DNA from: CANMIH01 sp049116335
GTDB taxonomy: Bacteria > Pseudomonadota > Alphaproteobacteria > Rhodobacterales > Rhodobacteraceae
Length of the DNA stretch: 64,000 nucleotides
Direction: 5' to 3'
Assembly: GCA_049116335.1 (NCBI GenBank)
Contig: JAGDYZ010000003.1
Span: 186,001-250,000, forward strand
Shown: one piece after another, positions 1-9,068 of the stretch
Numbering within the stretch: position 1 is the first letter of the stretch
Layout of the letters: every line of letters starts with the position of its first letter
Made by a program: the position numbers and the translations under genes
The notes under the pieces: generated by a model
The model's database searches: none
What the model saw: the letters and a program-made list of their open reading frames with translations, nothing else
Told to the model about the DNA's origin: nothing

Positions 1-606
1 CTGCATGACTTCCTCGAAGACTTTGGTTCGGCCGTAAGCGCAACAGCGCTGGCCGAGCCAGCAGGCCCCGTCGTTGACGAAGCCGAAGTTGAGGGGATGA
101 AACTCGAATCCTTTGAAAATGGCTATCGGGCTGGGTGGGACGACGCGGTAAAAGCCCAATCCGATGACAAAACCCGCATTTCAAGCGCCTTTGGTCAGCA
201 TCTTCAGGATCTGTCGTTCACCTATCACGAGGCCTCGCGTCAGGTGATGAATTCGATGACCCCACTGCTGCATGAAATTGTAGCTTCGCTCCTGCCCGAA
301 GTGGCGCGGGCTTCGCTGGGGCAACACATCGTGGAACAGCTTCAGAACATGGCCGAAGAGCTTGGCGAGTTGGAAGTCGTCGTGGCGGTCTCGCCGAATA
401 ATGTTGAGGCAGTTCAACCGCTTCTACAGGGCGATTTCGGGTTCCCGGTTGAGCTGACTGCGGATGACACATTGCTAGAAGAACAGGCCGACATTCGCTT
501 GGGCGATACGGAAAAACAAATTGATCTTGGGGATTTGGTCGCTTCGGTGTCCGAGGCCATTCAGGGCTTTACCCACGATAACCGGAGAAAAGTAGAACAT
601 GGATAA
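1..606 (+). CDS. FliH-like flagellar assembly protein (5' end cut by window)
   Basis: The reading frame is open from the first base and runs into the stop at 604-606, so the N-terminus lies outside the window; the visible part is 201 residues. A short motif (GYRAGWDDAV) resembles the start of FliH/FliH-like export regulators, and the C-terminal third has the family pattern of a beta-strand with VVVAVSP followed by an LxxD segment (KQIDLGDLV). FliH-type proteins hold the export ATPase FliI at the flagellar type III export gate in the cytoplasm. The stop overlaps the fliN start by 8 bases, so the genes are translationally coupled. An internal ATG at 97 exists, but the frame continues upstream with sensible sequence (LHDFLEDFG), so 97 is probably not the true start. 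Roseobacter homologues are often labelled only as hypothetical. Confidence 0.72.
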   Translation: MHDFLEDFGSAVSATALAEPAGPVVDEAEVEGMKLESFENGYRAGWDDAVKAQSDDKTRISSAFGQHLQDLSFTYHEASRQVMNSMTPLLHEIVASLLPEVARASLGQHIVEQLQNMAEELGELEVVVAVSPNNVEAVQPLLQGDFGFPVELTADDTLLEEQADIRLGDTEKQIDLGDLVASVSEAIQGFTHDNRRKVEHG

Positions 607-883
607 TGCACAGGCCGCCCGCAGCGATGCTGCCACCCCGTTCACCTCGGTGCCTATTGAGATCACCGTTTCGGTGGGTCGCGCCCGTCCTCTGGTGCGC
701 GAGCTTTTGCAACTGGCCGAGGGCTCGGTTCTGACGCTGGACAAACAACTTGATGACCCGGTCGAGCTTTATGTTGGTGAAAAAATGATCGGCATTGGTG
801 TTCTTGAAGTGATCGAAGGCGATGGTCAGGGCCAATTGGCGGTCCGTTTGACCGAGGTTTCGGACCTGAACGGTCCGACCTGA
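599..883 (+). CDS. fliN: flagellar motor switch protein FliN
   Basis: This 94-residue protein is almost entirely a SpoA/SurE-type switch domain: VPIEITVSVGRARPLVRELLQLAEGSVLTLDK is the classic opening strand of FliN, followed by a PVELYVGEKMIGIGVLEV segment with the G(E)V signature. FliN forms the lower part of the flagellar C-ring on the cytoplasmic face and takes part in switching rotation and docking export substrates through FliH. It overlaps the upstream fliH-like gene and is followed after 5 bases by fliP, which fits a single flagellar operon. The length is usual for FliN proteins that lack the long N-terminal extension. Confidence 0.93.
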   Translation: MDNAQAARSDAATPFTSVPIEITVSVGRARPLVRELLQLAEGSVLTLDKQLDDPVELYVGEKMIGIGVLEVIEGDGQGQLAVRLTEVSDLNGPT

Positions 884-888
884 TCACG

Positions 889-1623
889 ATGCGGGGGTTT
901 TTGACATTTATCCTGCTGGTGGTGGCAGCAGGAACATTCGCCGGACGCGCCGAAGCCCAGTCGATTGCTGTCGAACTGGGCGAAGGCGGGTCTATCTCTG
1001 CAACAAGCCTACAACTTCTGGCCATGATCACGCTGCTCAGCCTCGCGCCGGGCATTGCCATCATGGTGACCTGTTTCCCATTTATGGTTACTGTTTTGTC
1101 AATTCTCCGCCAGGCGGTGGGATTGCAGCAGTCTCCGCCCAATATGCTGATTGTCAGCCTTGCGCTTTTCCTGACCTACTTCGTCATGGAACCGGTGTTC
1201 ATGGAGGCCTATGAAACCGGCATTGAACCTCTGATGAACGAGCAGATGGAGATGCAAGACGCGGCTGTGGAAGCCATGAAACCGTTTCGGGTCTTTATGG
1301 CCGGGCGCGCAGATCCTGACACCTATCGCGCGATGGCGGATCTGCGGCCTGATGCTGCACAAACCGTTTTGGCACCAGAGGCTCCCTTATCGGTGCTCAT
1401 CCCAACCTTCATGTTGTCGGAAGTCGCGCGGGCGTTTCAGGTCGGGTTCCTGATTTTCCTTCCGTTTCTGATCATCGATCTGGTTGTGGCTGCGGTGCTG
1501 ATGTCCATGGGTATGATGATGGTTCCGCCGGCAATCGTGTCCTTGCCCTTCAAACTGGCGTTCTTTGTGATCGCGGACGGGTGGGCGCTATTGGCGGGAA
1601 GTCTGGTGCGCGGCTATTTCTAG
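889..1623 (+). CDS. fliP: flagellar type III export protein FliP
   Basis: FliP is a core membrane component of the flagellar export gate (FliP5FliQ4FliR1). The 244-residue product starts with a cleavable signal peptide ending AEA-QS, as known for FliP, then has hydrophobic segments with the family signatures ILRQAVGLQQSPPNMLIVSLALFLT (residues about 69-93) and the C-terminal FLPFLIIDLVVAAVLMSMGMMMVPP. All expected regions are present. It is the last flagellar gene here; the next gene is on the opposite strand, and only 12 bases separate the two stops, so the operon must end in a very short space. Confidence 0.95.
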   Translation: MRGFLTFILLVVAAGTFAGRAEAQSIAVELGEGGSISATSLQLLAMITLLSLAPGIAIMVTCFPFMVTVLSILRQAVGLQQSPPNMLIVSLALFLTYFVMEPVFMEAYETGIEPLMNEQMEMQDAAVEAMKPFRVFMAGRADPDTYRAMADLRPDAAQTVLAPEAPLSVLIPTFMLSEVARAFQVGFLIFLPFLIIDLVVAAVLMSMGMMMVPPAIVSLPFKLAFFVIADGWALLAGSLVRGYF

Positions 1624-1635
1624 CCGCCCCAAGAT

Positions 1636-2586
1636 TTAGGTCTGTCTGATGTCGATTGTGGTGCGCTGATGATAGGGCGCATCCGGTCGACAGAGGATAC
1701 TTCCGAAATTTGGCTGATGCAGGGCATCGGGGAAATCCTGCGCTTCGAGGCACAGCCCGGCAAAGGGCGTTTGGGCCACGCCGGATGGTGGTGCCTGCGC
1801 CGAGAGACCTGTTCCGCTATAAAACTGGAGTCCCGGTCGATCGGTCCACAGACGCAGTTCTTTGCCATTGGGGGCACGCAGCACCACGTTTGGCCCACTT
1901 GTCTTTTCGAGCGCAAAGTTAAGGTCATAGCCCGCCCGATCTGGATCAATCTCAGACAGAATCTGAGGTGTGCGGAAATCAAACCGCGTGCCGTCAACGG
2001 GACTGATGTCACCGGTGGGGATCAGATCAGCTCCGGTAGGCGTGATGCTTTGTGCTGAAATCTGAAGGCTGTGGTCACGGATGTGAGCACCCCCTGTCAA
2101 GTTGAAGTAAAGGTGCTGGGCGAGGTTGATGGGCGTGATCCGATCGACCTCAACACGCATATCCCAAGTCAAAGCACCCTCTTTAAGGGTCATGCGCACC
2201 TCTATTCTGGCCTCACCCGGATAGCCCTGATCAAGATGGGGTGAGGTGTGACGCAGGATCACGTCCCGGTCACTGACGGCATCAAGATCCCAGTTGATTT
2301 GGCTTAAGCCGCCGGGACCACCGTGGAGATGGTGGGGGCCATCATTAGGAGCCAAAGGCCAGCGCGTGCCATCCAAGTCAAACGCGGATTGCGCGGTGCG
2401 GTTGGCAACACGCCCGACAACTGCGCCAAGAAAATGGGCGTTGTGGCGGTAGCTCTCAGGATCCGCAAATCCCAGCACACAGTTCTGACCGTCAACGCGC
2501 CACTCTTTCACAGCCGCGCCCATAGACAGGACCGTGATCTCGGTGCCTGCGTCTTTCAGTACATGGTGTTTGATAAGATCAGACAT
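1636..2586 (-). CDS. aldose 1-epimerase (galactose mutarotase family)
   Basis: A 316-residue GalM-family protein. Family motifs are visible: FLGAVVGRVANR near residue 53, the NDGPHHLHGG histidine motif near 81, an HLYFNL segment and a conserved Glu near the C-terminus (CLEAQDFPDA). Such cytoplasmic enzymes interconvert alpha and beta anomers of aldohexoses. It stands alone on the minus strand, tail to tail with fliP, with trhO beyond it also on the minus strand. Exact sugar preference cannot be read from sequence. Confidence 0.88.
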   Translation of the reverse strand: MSDLIKHHVLKDAGTEITVLSMGAAVKEWRVDGQNCVLGFADPESYRHNAHFLGAVVGRVANRTAQSAFDLDGTRWPLAPNDGPHHLHGGPGGLSQINWDLDAVSDRDVILRHTSPHLDQGYPGEARIEVRMTLKEGALTWDMRVEVDRITPINLAQHLYFNLTGGAHIRDHSLQISAQSITPTGADLIPTGDISPVDGTRFDFRTPQILSEIDPDRAGYDLNFALEKTSGPNVVLRAPNGKELRLWTDRPGLQFYSGTGLSAQAPPSGVAQTPFAGLCLEAQDFPDALHQPNFGSILCRPDAPYHQRTTIDIRQT

Positions 2587-2713
2587 GCAGGCCCCGCCTC
2601 AGAATTGCTCTGCTGGCGTGATAGCGCAAACGGGCGTGGAGCGGGACAGTTTTAAGTCTGATTTTGACCAGAAGTTCTACGAAAATGGGAGGCGCATAGC
2701 CCCCCAGATGTAC

Positions 2714-3631
2714 TTAGTCGTCGATGACGTCGGCGTGCAGGTGACGTTCGCCACGTGCTTTGGACAGTGCAATCTGCTTTTGACGCTCGCGGAACCGGGT
2801 TTTGTCCTCTTGCGAGGTCTCTTCGATGCAGAGATGGCAGGACACGCCGTGTTCATATGTGTCGCGGTCGCGGTCTTCGGGAAGGATCGGACGGCGGCAG
2901 GCGTGGCACATCACATGCGGTCCTTCCTCCAACCCGTGGCCCACAGAGACGCGTCCATCAAAGACAAAGCACTCGCCGTTCCAGGTGCTGTTGACCTGAG
3001 GGACTTCTTCCAGGTACTTCAGAATGCCGCCCTGGAGGTGGTACACATCTTCAACACCCTGCCCCAGCAGATAGTTGGTGGATTTCTCGCAGCGGATTCC
3101 ACCGGTGCAGAACATGGCAACACGCTTGTTGTGAAAGCGGTCTTTGTTCTTTTCCCACCAGGCCGGGAATTCACGGAACGTTGCGGTTTCCGGATCAATC
3201 GCCCCTTCGAAGGTGCCAATCGCAACTTCGTAGTCATTGCGCGTATCAATCACCACAACATCGGGCGACTGGATCAGCTCGTTCCAGTCTTTGGATTCAA
3301 CATAGTGACCCACCTTGGCCAAGGGATCGACATCCGGTTGCCCCATGGTCACGATCTCTTTTTTCAACCGCACTTTCATCCGGGCAAAGGGCCGCTCTTG
3401 AGCGGTCGACAGTTTCCAGACGAAATCCTCACAGCCCGGAAGGGACTTGATATGAGCGATCAGCGTGTCGATCCCGGCCTTAGGGCCGGCCACGGTGCCA
3501 TTGATGCCTTCCTTCGCCAGAAGCAGTGTGCCGGTGATCTGTTGATCCCGGCACAGGTCGTGCAAAGGTTGACGCAGGGCTTCGTGATTGTCGAAGCGGG
3601 TGAAGTGATAGAGAGCGCAGACGGTAAACAT
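2714..3631 (-). CDS. trhO: tRNA uridine(34) hydroxylase TrhO (rhodanese family)
   Basis: TrhO (YceA) uses oxygen to hydroxylate U34 in certain tRNAs, feeding cmo5U synthesis. The 305-residue protein has an N-terminal YceA-type domain (ALYHFTRFDN), a rhodanese domain with the catalytic cysteine in the loop VAMFCTGGIRCEKS, and a C-terminal pair of CxxC motifs (CHAC and CHLC) typical of the family. Order and length match the family. A long antisense open frame covers the same DNA but is a compositional shadow. No operon partner is evident. Confidence 0.93.
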   Translation of the reverse strand: MFTVCALYHFTRFDNHEALRQPLHDLCRDQQITGTLLLAKEGINGTVAGPKAGIDTLIAHIKSLPGCEDFVWKLSTAQERPFARMKVRLKKEIVTMGQPDVDPLAKVGHYVESKDWNELIQSPDVVVIDTRNDYEVAIGTFEGAIDPETATFREFPAWWEKNKDRFHNKRVAMFCTGGIRCEKSTNYLLGQGVEDVYHLQGGILKYLEEVPQVNSTWNGECFVFDGRVSVGHGLEEGPHVMCHACRRPILPEDRDRDTYEHGVSCHLCIEETSQEDKTRFRERQKQIALSKARGERHLHADVIDD

Positions 3632-3708
3632 GCTTCGGCATTACGCCTCTCAAAATTGGATTTCAAGACTTGAGTTGCAGCAGAAATGATGTGCCGGATA
3701 TGCTTATT

Positions 3709-4932
3709 TTATTGGGCTTCCGAGGCAATGGCGAGCCCATGGACCACTGCGGTAAAGACCTCAGCGGTTTCCTGACGCGCTTCGGGAAGCGCCCGCGTGA
3801 GCGCATCTTTGATAACACCCATCAGGCTGGATCCACCGACAAACACCACCATATCAACGCTGTCTTTGCTGCAGCTCGCATCAGCAAGCGTCTGCAATGC
3901 GCAGGCGCCAATTTCATCTGCATAGCCCTGTAATGCGGTCTGCATCACTGTGTTTTGGATCTCGGCCGTTAGGCCGCGTTCGATGACCGACAGATCAACC
4001 TGTCCCATATCCGCACCATTGGCTGTGATTTTCCCGGCCTCGATGGCATAGGCAATATCATGGCCAAGGTGGGCTTCTAGCACTTCGGCCAATCGTTCAA
4101 ACAGAACAGGATCTTGCGCCAGACGCTCCCATCGGCGCACTTCGCGCAGCAGGGCAGGGTCATACACAAAGGCGATTTTCTCCCAGCTGGCCAGATCGTG
4201 GAACATCGCGCGCGGGGCGGCATGGGTGTTTGACCCAAACTCCGCCCCGATCTGCGCGCCATACCCGAGCAGAGGCATGGCGTGGTTCAAATTCAGTACG
4301 CGGTCAAAGTCGGTGCCGCCGATTCTCAGGCCGCGACTTGCCAGCACCTGAGTTTTGCCATCTTTCCGATCACAGAGGGTAAAGTCCGAGGTGCCGCCGC
4401 CGATATCGACGATCAGCATCCGCCCGTTCCCCTCCACGGCCTGCGCCGCGGCTTCGGGTTCGGGGAGAAACGCGACGTCTTTGAAGCCAGCAAGATGATA
4501 GGCGTCGCGCAGATCGATTTCGGCCTGTGCGTCTCGCTCAGGCGAGGCTGAGTGGAAATGTACCGGCCGTCCCGAGAGCGCGCTGTCGATGGTTAGCCCG
4601 GTGAACTTTTCCGAGCGCTGACGAATTTCCGCAAGAAACCGCGAAATGATTTCGATCAGGGTCAGTCGCTCGTTTAGGAAAGCGCGGCTTTCACGGGCAA
4701 GGGGTGTCCCCAAAATGCTTTTGAGCGCGCGCAGGAAGCGACCTTCCTGGCCATCCATCATGGCGCGTGCGGCGGCGGTTCCGTAGATGTATTCGCGCTC
4801 GGCAAAATCGATGAACACAGCGGTGGGAAGCGTCTGCGCTTCGGGTTCAAGCGGGATCACAAAGGGACGGCCCGCAGCCATCAGACCCGCAGCGGTATTT
4901 GAGGTTCCAAAGTCCAATCCCAAGCGTGCCAT
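3709..4932 (-). CDS. Hsp70-family protein, YegD-like
   Basis: A 407-residue actin-like ATPase of the Hsp70 superfamily. The start at 4932 is preferred over an upstream ATG at 4989 because the protein then begins MARLGLDFGTSNTAAG, the phosphate-1 loop expected at the N-terminus, and an AGGGA ribosome site lies just upstream. The phosphate-2 loop (IVDIGGGTSDF) and adenosine motif (VVFVGGSSLMGV) are present. There is no substrate-binding domain, as in E. coli YegD, so it is not a classical DnaK. Client and partner are unknown. It is divergent from pncA with about 127 bases between. Confidence 0.86.
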   Translation of the reverse strand: MARLGLDFGTSNTAAGLMAAGRPFVIPLEPEAQTLPTAVFIDFAEREYIYGTAAARAMMDGQEGRFLRALKSILGTPLARESRAFLNERLTLIEIISRFLAEIRQRSEKFTGLTIDSALSGRPVHFHSASPERDAQAEIDLRDAYHLAGFKDVAFLPEPEAAAQAVEGNGRMLIVDIGGGTSDFTLCDRKDGKTQVLASRGLRIGGTDFDRVLNLNHAMPLLGYGAQIGAEFGSNTHAAPRAMFHDLASWEKIAFVYDPALLREVRRWERLAQDPVLFERLAEVLEAHLGHDIAYAIEAGKITANGADMGQVDLSVIERGLTAEIQNTVMQTALQGYADEIGACALQTLADASCSKDSVDMVVFVGGSSLMGVIKDALTRALPEARQETAEVFTAVVHGLAIASEAQ

Positions 4933-5059
4933 GTCAAATCCCTGTGTCGCGAAAGCGGGCGAGATACCGGTTTGATATGAGTCGCGCAACGGATTTTTGC
5001 CGTGGGTTTTCCTTTTGTGGTGTGCAGGCTAGGGTCGCGACATCAACTAGGAGAGCGCC

Positions 5060-5653
5060 ATGCATGCTTTGATCGTGATTGATGTTCAGAATGATTTTTG
5101 TCCCGGAGGCGCTCTGGCCGTTTCCGGCGGGGATGAGATCGTCGCGCCTATCAATGATTTGATGGGGGAGTTCGATGCGGTGGTGCTGACGCAGGATTGG
5201 CACCCGGCGGGACATTCGTCATTTGCAAGCAGCCACACTGGCAAAGCACCGCTTGAGATGATCGACATGCCCTATGGTCCACAGGTTCTGTGGCCTGACC
5301 ATTGTGTGCAAGGCAGCGAGGGGGCGGAGTTTCATGCAGGCCTGCAGGTGAACCGCGCTGATCTGATCATTCGGAAAGGGTTTCGTTCTGAGATCGACAG
5401 TTATTCCGCCTTCTTTGAAAACGATCAGACCACGCCAACAGGTCTTGAGGGATATCTGCGCAGCAGGGGCATCACCGACCTGACCATGGTAGGGCTGGCG
5501 ACAGATTTCTGTGTGAATTTCTCTGCGGTAGATGCGGCGCAGCTCGGGTTTGATGTGACGGTACGCGAGGACCTTTGCCGAGGGATTGATATCGACGGGT
5601 CTTTGGCGGCCGCACGTGACGGGATGATCAAGGCGGGTGCCAAAATCCTGTGA
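5060..5653 (+). CDS. pncA: nicotinamidase PncA
   Basis: PncA hydrolyses nicotinamide to nicotinate, the first step of the deamidating NAD salvage route. The 197-residue cysteine hydrolase has the isochorismatase-like fold signatures: IVIDVQNDFCPGG with the catalytic Asp8, a conserved lysine at about residue 62 (TGKAP), and the nucleophile Cys151 in VGLATDFCVNFSA; the metal-site histidines sit in the QDWHPAGHSSF segment. A clear AGGAG site precedes the ATG. The next pathway enzyme, pncB, lies 0.6 kb downstream on the same strand with one opposite-strand gene between, so the two serve the same salvage pathway but are not one simple operon. Confidence 0.94.
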   Translation: MHALIVIDVQNDFCPGGALAVSGGDEIVAPINDLMGEFDAVVLTQDWHPAGHSSFASSHTGKAPLEMIDMPYGPQVLWPDHCVQGSEGAEFHAGLQVNRADLIIRKGFRSEIDSYSAFFENDQTTPTGLEGYLRSRGITDLTMVGLATDFCVNFSAVDAAQLGFDVTVREDLCRGIDIDGSLAAARDGMIKAGAKIL

Positions 5654-5663
5654 TCTTGGTGGG

Positions 5664-6089
5664 CTAGTGATGCGTCCCGGATCGAGGTGCTCCCAGCAGA
5701 TCGTGCACCGGGGTTCGGTTGAACTGGGCACTTAGGAAGGACCCAAGATCAAACCCGTTCCAGTTCAACACACTTGTGTCAAATTCGGCGAGCCGGTTTT
5801 GAAGGTCGCTGAGAATTTCGGCGATCTTATCCTGATCCTGAAGGCGGACATGCCCGGGAGGCAGATCAACAGAAGACACAGCCCATGAGAAACCGCAGTC
5901 TTCGAACGCTTCGCGAATTGTCGAGGCCGCACCATTGAGGGCGTCGATCACCGATTTGTCACGGAACTTGGCCTGAAAACCCGCAGTTTGCGTGTCATCA
6001 ACACCCATCTCTTCGAGCAAGGCCATCATCTTGGGATCTGCGCTCTTACGAGGGCTCAGGATGGGTTCAACATCAAAATCATACTGCAT
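5664..6089 (-). CDS. hypothetical protein between pncA and pncB
   Basis: The frame could start at 6212, but residues before MQYDFDVEPIL look non-coding, while a GGGGTG stretch sits upstream of the ATG at 6089, so a 141-residue start there is preferred. The product is soluble, with alternating charged helices (a DKIAEILSDLQNRL stretch) and no motif I recognise. It lies tail to tail with pncA (10 bases between stops) and head to head with pncB. I do not assign a function. Confidence 0.55.
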   Translation of the reverse strand: MQYDFDVEPILSPRKSADPKMMALLEEMGVDDTQTAGFQAKFRDKSVIDALNGAASTIREAFEDCGFSWAVSSVDLPPGHVRLQDQDKIAEILSDLQNRLAEFDTSVLNWNGFDLGSFLSAQFNRTPVHDLLGAPRSGTHH

Positions 6090-6262
6090 ACAAACACCCC
6101 GGATCGCTTGGGTTAGCGTGCTGTATCTCAGAAATTTACGGCGCAATTGTGCAGAAAGCGGGTAGTTCTGAGGGCGAATGCAACCTTGGGGAAGTACCCC
6201 GCACCTATACACAGCTTGTCAGACGTGGTTAAACATCGCGACGACAAGTACGGACAATACAC

Positions 6263-7555
6263 ATGGTCGATATCGCCACCCGCGTCTGGAACCACAAATG
6301 GAAGATCGATCCGATCGTCCGGTCCCTGATTGATACCGATTTCTACAAGCTGCTGATGTGTCAGTCGGTGTATCGCAACAAACGCGATACACAGGTGACG
6401 TTCAGTCTGATCAATCGGTCGTCTCAGGTTCCTTTGGCCAAGCTAATCGATGAAGGCGAGTTGCGCGAGCATCTTGATCACATCCGATCGCTTTCCCTTT
6501 CGCGTGGCGAAAGCACATGGCTGCGCGGTAACACCTTTTACGGCAAACGCCAGATGTTCCGCCCGGATTTCATGGAGTGGTTCGAGAACCTGCGCCTGCC
6601 GGATTACCACCTAGAGCGGATTGGCGATCAGTATGAGCTGACATTTGAAGGGGCCTGGCCCGAGGTCATGTTGTGGGAAATCCCGGCGCTTTCCGTTCTG
6701 ATGGAATTGCGGGGCCGTGCGGTTCTCAACGACATGAAGAAGTTTGAGCTTCAGGTGCTTTATGCCCGTGCGATGACCAAACTTTGGGAAAAGATCGAGA
6801 AACTGCAACAGGTTGAAGATCTGCGTATCGCTGATTTTGGCACCAGGCGCCGGCATTCCTTCCTCTGGCAGGATTGGTGCGTTCAGGCCATGGTCGAAGG
6901 GTTGGGGGATCGTTTCATTGGCACGTCCAATTGTTTGATCGCGAAGAACCGAGACCTTGAGGCCATTGGCACCAATGCGCATGAGCTGCCAATGGTCTAC
7001 GCCGCGCTTGCCGAAGGAGATACCGCACTGGCGCAGGCGCCCTATGAGGTACTTGAGGACTGGCAGGACGAACACGACGGCAACCTGCGTATCATCTTGC
7101 CTGACACCTATGGCACCGAAGGGTTTTTGCAGCGGGCGCCTGACTGGCTTGCGGGCTGGACCGGTATTCGGATCGATTCTGGTGATCCTGCAACGGGCGC
7201 TGAGGTGGCGATCAAATGGTGGAAAGACCGAGGCGAAGACCCCCGCAAAAAGCTTGTCATCTTCTCTGATGGTTTGGATGAAACCAAAATTTCAGAGCTG
7301 TACCAACAGTTTCAAGGCCGCGTGCGCGTGTCCTTTGGCTGGGGTACCCTGCTGACCAATGATTTCCGTGGACTGGCCCCGAATGACGGGCTGGCGCCCT
7401 TCTCGCTTGTCTGTAAAGCGGTTGAGGCAAATGGCAAAGCTACGGTCAAATTGTCAGACAACCCGAAAAAGGCCATGGGGCCACAAGAACAGATCGACCG
7501 CTACAAGCGGGTGTTCGGTGTGGGAGATCAGGCCGAGATTGATGTGATGGTCTGA
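6263..7555 (+). CDS. pncB: nicotinate phosphoribosyltransferase
   Basis: PncB joins nicotinate to PRPP to give nicotinate mononucleotide, following PncA in the Preiss-Handler route. The 430-residue length suits the bacterial family. Family motifs include DTDFYKLLMCQ near the N-terminus, the DFGTRRRHSFLWQ block containing the histidine that is phosphorylated in characterised homologues, GTSNCLIAK, and IRIDSGDP in the phosphate-binding part. The gene is followed by a strong hairpin terminator, so it ends its transcript. Confidence 0.95.
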   Translation: MVDIATRVWNHKWKIDPIVRSLIDTDFYKLLMCQSVYRNKRDTQVTFSLINRSSQVPLAKLIDEGELREHLDHIRSLSLSRGESTWLRGNTFYGKRQMFRPDFMEWFENLRLPDYHLERIGDQYELTFEGAWPEVMLWEIPALSVLMELRGRAVLNDMKKFELQVLYARAMTKLWEKIEKLQQVEDLRIADFGTRRRHSFLWQDWCVQAMVEGLGDRFIGTSNCLIAKNRDLEAIGTNAHELPMVYAALAEGDTALAQAPYEVLEDWQDEHDGNLRIILPDTYGTEGFLQRAPDWLAGWTGIRIDSGDPATGAEVAIKWWKDRGEDPRKKLVIFSDGLDETKISELYQQFQGRVRVSFGWGTLLTNDFRGLAPNDGLAPFSLVCKAVEANGKATVKLSDNPKKAMGPQEQIDRYKRVFGVGDQAEIDVMV

Positions 7556-7567
7556 CCAACTGACGAA

Positions 7568-7600
7568 AACAGCCCCCTGCATTGGGGGCTGTTGATTTTT
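7568..7600 (+). terminator. Rho-independent terminator after pncB
   Basis: A 10-base-pair inverted repeat (AACAGCCCCC against GGGGGCTGTT, loop TGCATT) is followed by GATTTTT. It lies 12 bases after the pncB stop and faces a minus-strand gene, so it may also act on that side. Confidence 0.85.
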
Positions 7601-7615
7601 GACTGTCCTAAATCT

Positions 7616-7999
7616 TTAAGCCATTGCCAGATTTGAATGTGCGCTCATCAAAACGGCGATGATCACGATTTCTACGATCAGCGGCGGCACAACTTCTTTC
7701 TGTAGGCCATCGGCGATGATGCTGACAACGCGGCCAACGGCAACTGCGCCGAGGATCAGTGAAACCACCACAAAGCCCATGGTTTCACCGGTGATCAGTT
7801 CATGCGCCAGGATCACTACACAAGAGAGAAACAGTCCGCCAATCACCGACCGGATGGTGCTCAGACCGGGCACGCCAATTGGTTCGATTGCAAAGTTGCC
7901 GATCATTTTCCGAGGGGCAAACATCGACATGACGCCGAGGCCGGTCAGCATGAGGGTGGCGGCGCCAACGAGTAGATTGAGAATAAGGTCGAGTTCCAT
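7616..7999 (-). CDS. small four-helix membrane protein (DUF4345-like)
   Basis: A 127-residue, very hydrophobic protein with about four membrane helices (roughly residues 4-25, 45-66, 72-92 and 104-124). The segment PGLSTIRSVIGGLFLSCVVI fits the DUF4345 family as I remember it. It follows the short-chain dehydrogenase by 29 bases on the same strand and is probably co-transcribed with it under the divergent LysR regulator. No enzymatic motif is visible and function is unknown. Confidence 0.65.
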   Translation of the reverse strand: MELDLILNLLVGAATLMLTGLGVMSMFAPRKMIGNFAIEPIGVPGLSTIRSVIGGLFLSCVVILAHELITGETMGFVVVSLILGAVAVGRVVSIIADGLQKEVVPPLIVEIVIIAVLMSAHSNLAMA

Positions 8000-8028
8000 A
8001 GTAATGTTCCTTTCGAGGGGGAGGGCGT

Positions 8029-8952
8029 TTAGGCGAAAGCTGCGATGGCGCGGTGTGCGCTCTCTTGGAGAGCGGGCTCTCCCAGACGGGCATCTACGGT
8101 GGTTTGGTCAACGATTGTGCCGGTGGGCGATCCCGCGCGGCTGGCGTAGAAATGACCGCTTTCATATTTTGGGTTCAGCAGGCCATCGACATAGCGTTTG
8201 GCCCCGGTTTCCAGCCCGTGCATCATGCCGAACAGGGGCATCAGAACGCCGCCGATATGTTTGAAGAACAGACGTTTGACGAAAGACAGATCGTCAAATC
8301 CATTGGTTCCGGTGGTGCCGCCTGGGCTCATGGTGACAAAACGAACATGCGGGTGCTGGCGGGCCATTGCGCTCATCCACAGAGCCGCCGTCAGCTTGAT
8401 GTTGGCATAAACAACCAGTGGATCTCCTTCGGGGCCAAATTTGCTGCCGTCGGCGATGGAAGTGAATTCTTTTGGCTCTTCTGATGCAAGTTCGGGGCGG
8501 GGGATGCCCATCTTAGGAATGCCCCGTGCTGCCTCGGAGCCGGCATACAGCACGGATGAGGTGATCAGCTGACGCTCAAGCATTTCATTGACCAAAACGA
8601 CATGCCCAAGAACGTTGGTAGCAAAGACGTGGGTCACGCCATCCTCGGTTAGCGCATAGGGAGTCCGCCCTCCGGTTCCACCTGCATTCAGGATCACGGC
8701 GTCAACCGGGGTTGTCATTTCCGAGACCGCGTCGCGGATGGTGGCCGGGTTCATCATGTCGATCAAAACGATGTCGAAAATCTTGCGCCCTGTTTCAGCT
8801 TCCAGCGCCGATTTGGCGGCCTGGGCTTTGTCGGCGCTGCGGCAGGCAAGAATGATCTTCTCAATGCCTTTTTGCTGGGCCAGTTGGCGGGCGGCTTCGC
8901 GCCCTAGACCTGCATTTGCGCCAGTGATCAGTACGGATTGAATTGGTGTCAT
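8029..8952 (-). CDS. short-chain dehydrogenase/reductase
   Basis: A 307-residue SDR oxidoreductase. The cofactor loop is GANAGLGREAA near residue 11, the NAG motif is in VILNAGG, a serine precedes the active YxxxK motif (YANIK), and the cofactor-side SPGG motif follows. The extended length and HVFATNVLGH block resemble the retinol-dehydrogenase/protochlorophyllide-reductase branch of SDRs, but the substrate cannot be told. It is divergent from a LysR gene with 116 bases between; control by that regulator is inferred from layout. Confidence 0.88.
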   Translation of the reverse strand: MTPIQSVLITGANAGLGREAARQLAQQKGIEKIILACRSADKAQAAKSALEAETGRKIFDIVLIDMMNPATIRDAVSEMTTPVDAVILNAGGTGGRTPYALTEDGVTHVFATNVLGHVVLVNEMLERQLITSSVLYAGSEAARGIPKMGIPRPELASEEPKEFTSIADGSKFGPEGDPLVVYANIKLTAALWMSAMARQHPHVRFVTMSPGGTTGTNGFDDLSFVKRLFFKHIGGVLMPLFGMMHGLETGAKRYVDGLLNPKYESGHFYASRAGSPTGTIVDQTTVDARLGEPALQESAHRAIAAFA

Positions 8953-9030
8953 TGTGTTGGGTCCGGTGTTGTGTGTTGCGATGTCTCCAAACTAAGGTGG
9001 TTGAGAAATGCTGTGTATCCGGGCAAAGCT

Positions 9031-9055
9031 GAACATGATGGTTCAAAAATGGAAC
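9031..9055. promoter_or_regulatory. candidate LysR operator (alternating GAAC/GTTC half-sites)
   Basis: Three half-sites in a row read GAAC-N6-GTTC-N7-GAAC. The right-hand pair forms a 15-base palindrome that also satisfies the LysR T-N11-A rule. The site lies 14 bases before the LysR start and about 80 bases before the divergent SDR start, suited to autoregulation plus control of the SDR. Binding is inferred from sequence symmetry only. Confidence 0.5.
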
Positions 9056-9068
9056 ACGCGAGGATCCG

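Noticed and set aside
2534..3673. 379-codon plus-strand open frame opposite trhO
   Set aside because: It is antisense to a well-supported gene with catalytic motifs, lacks any family pattern, and is the kind of shadow frame common in G+C-rich DNA.
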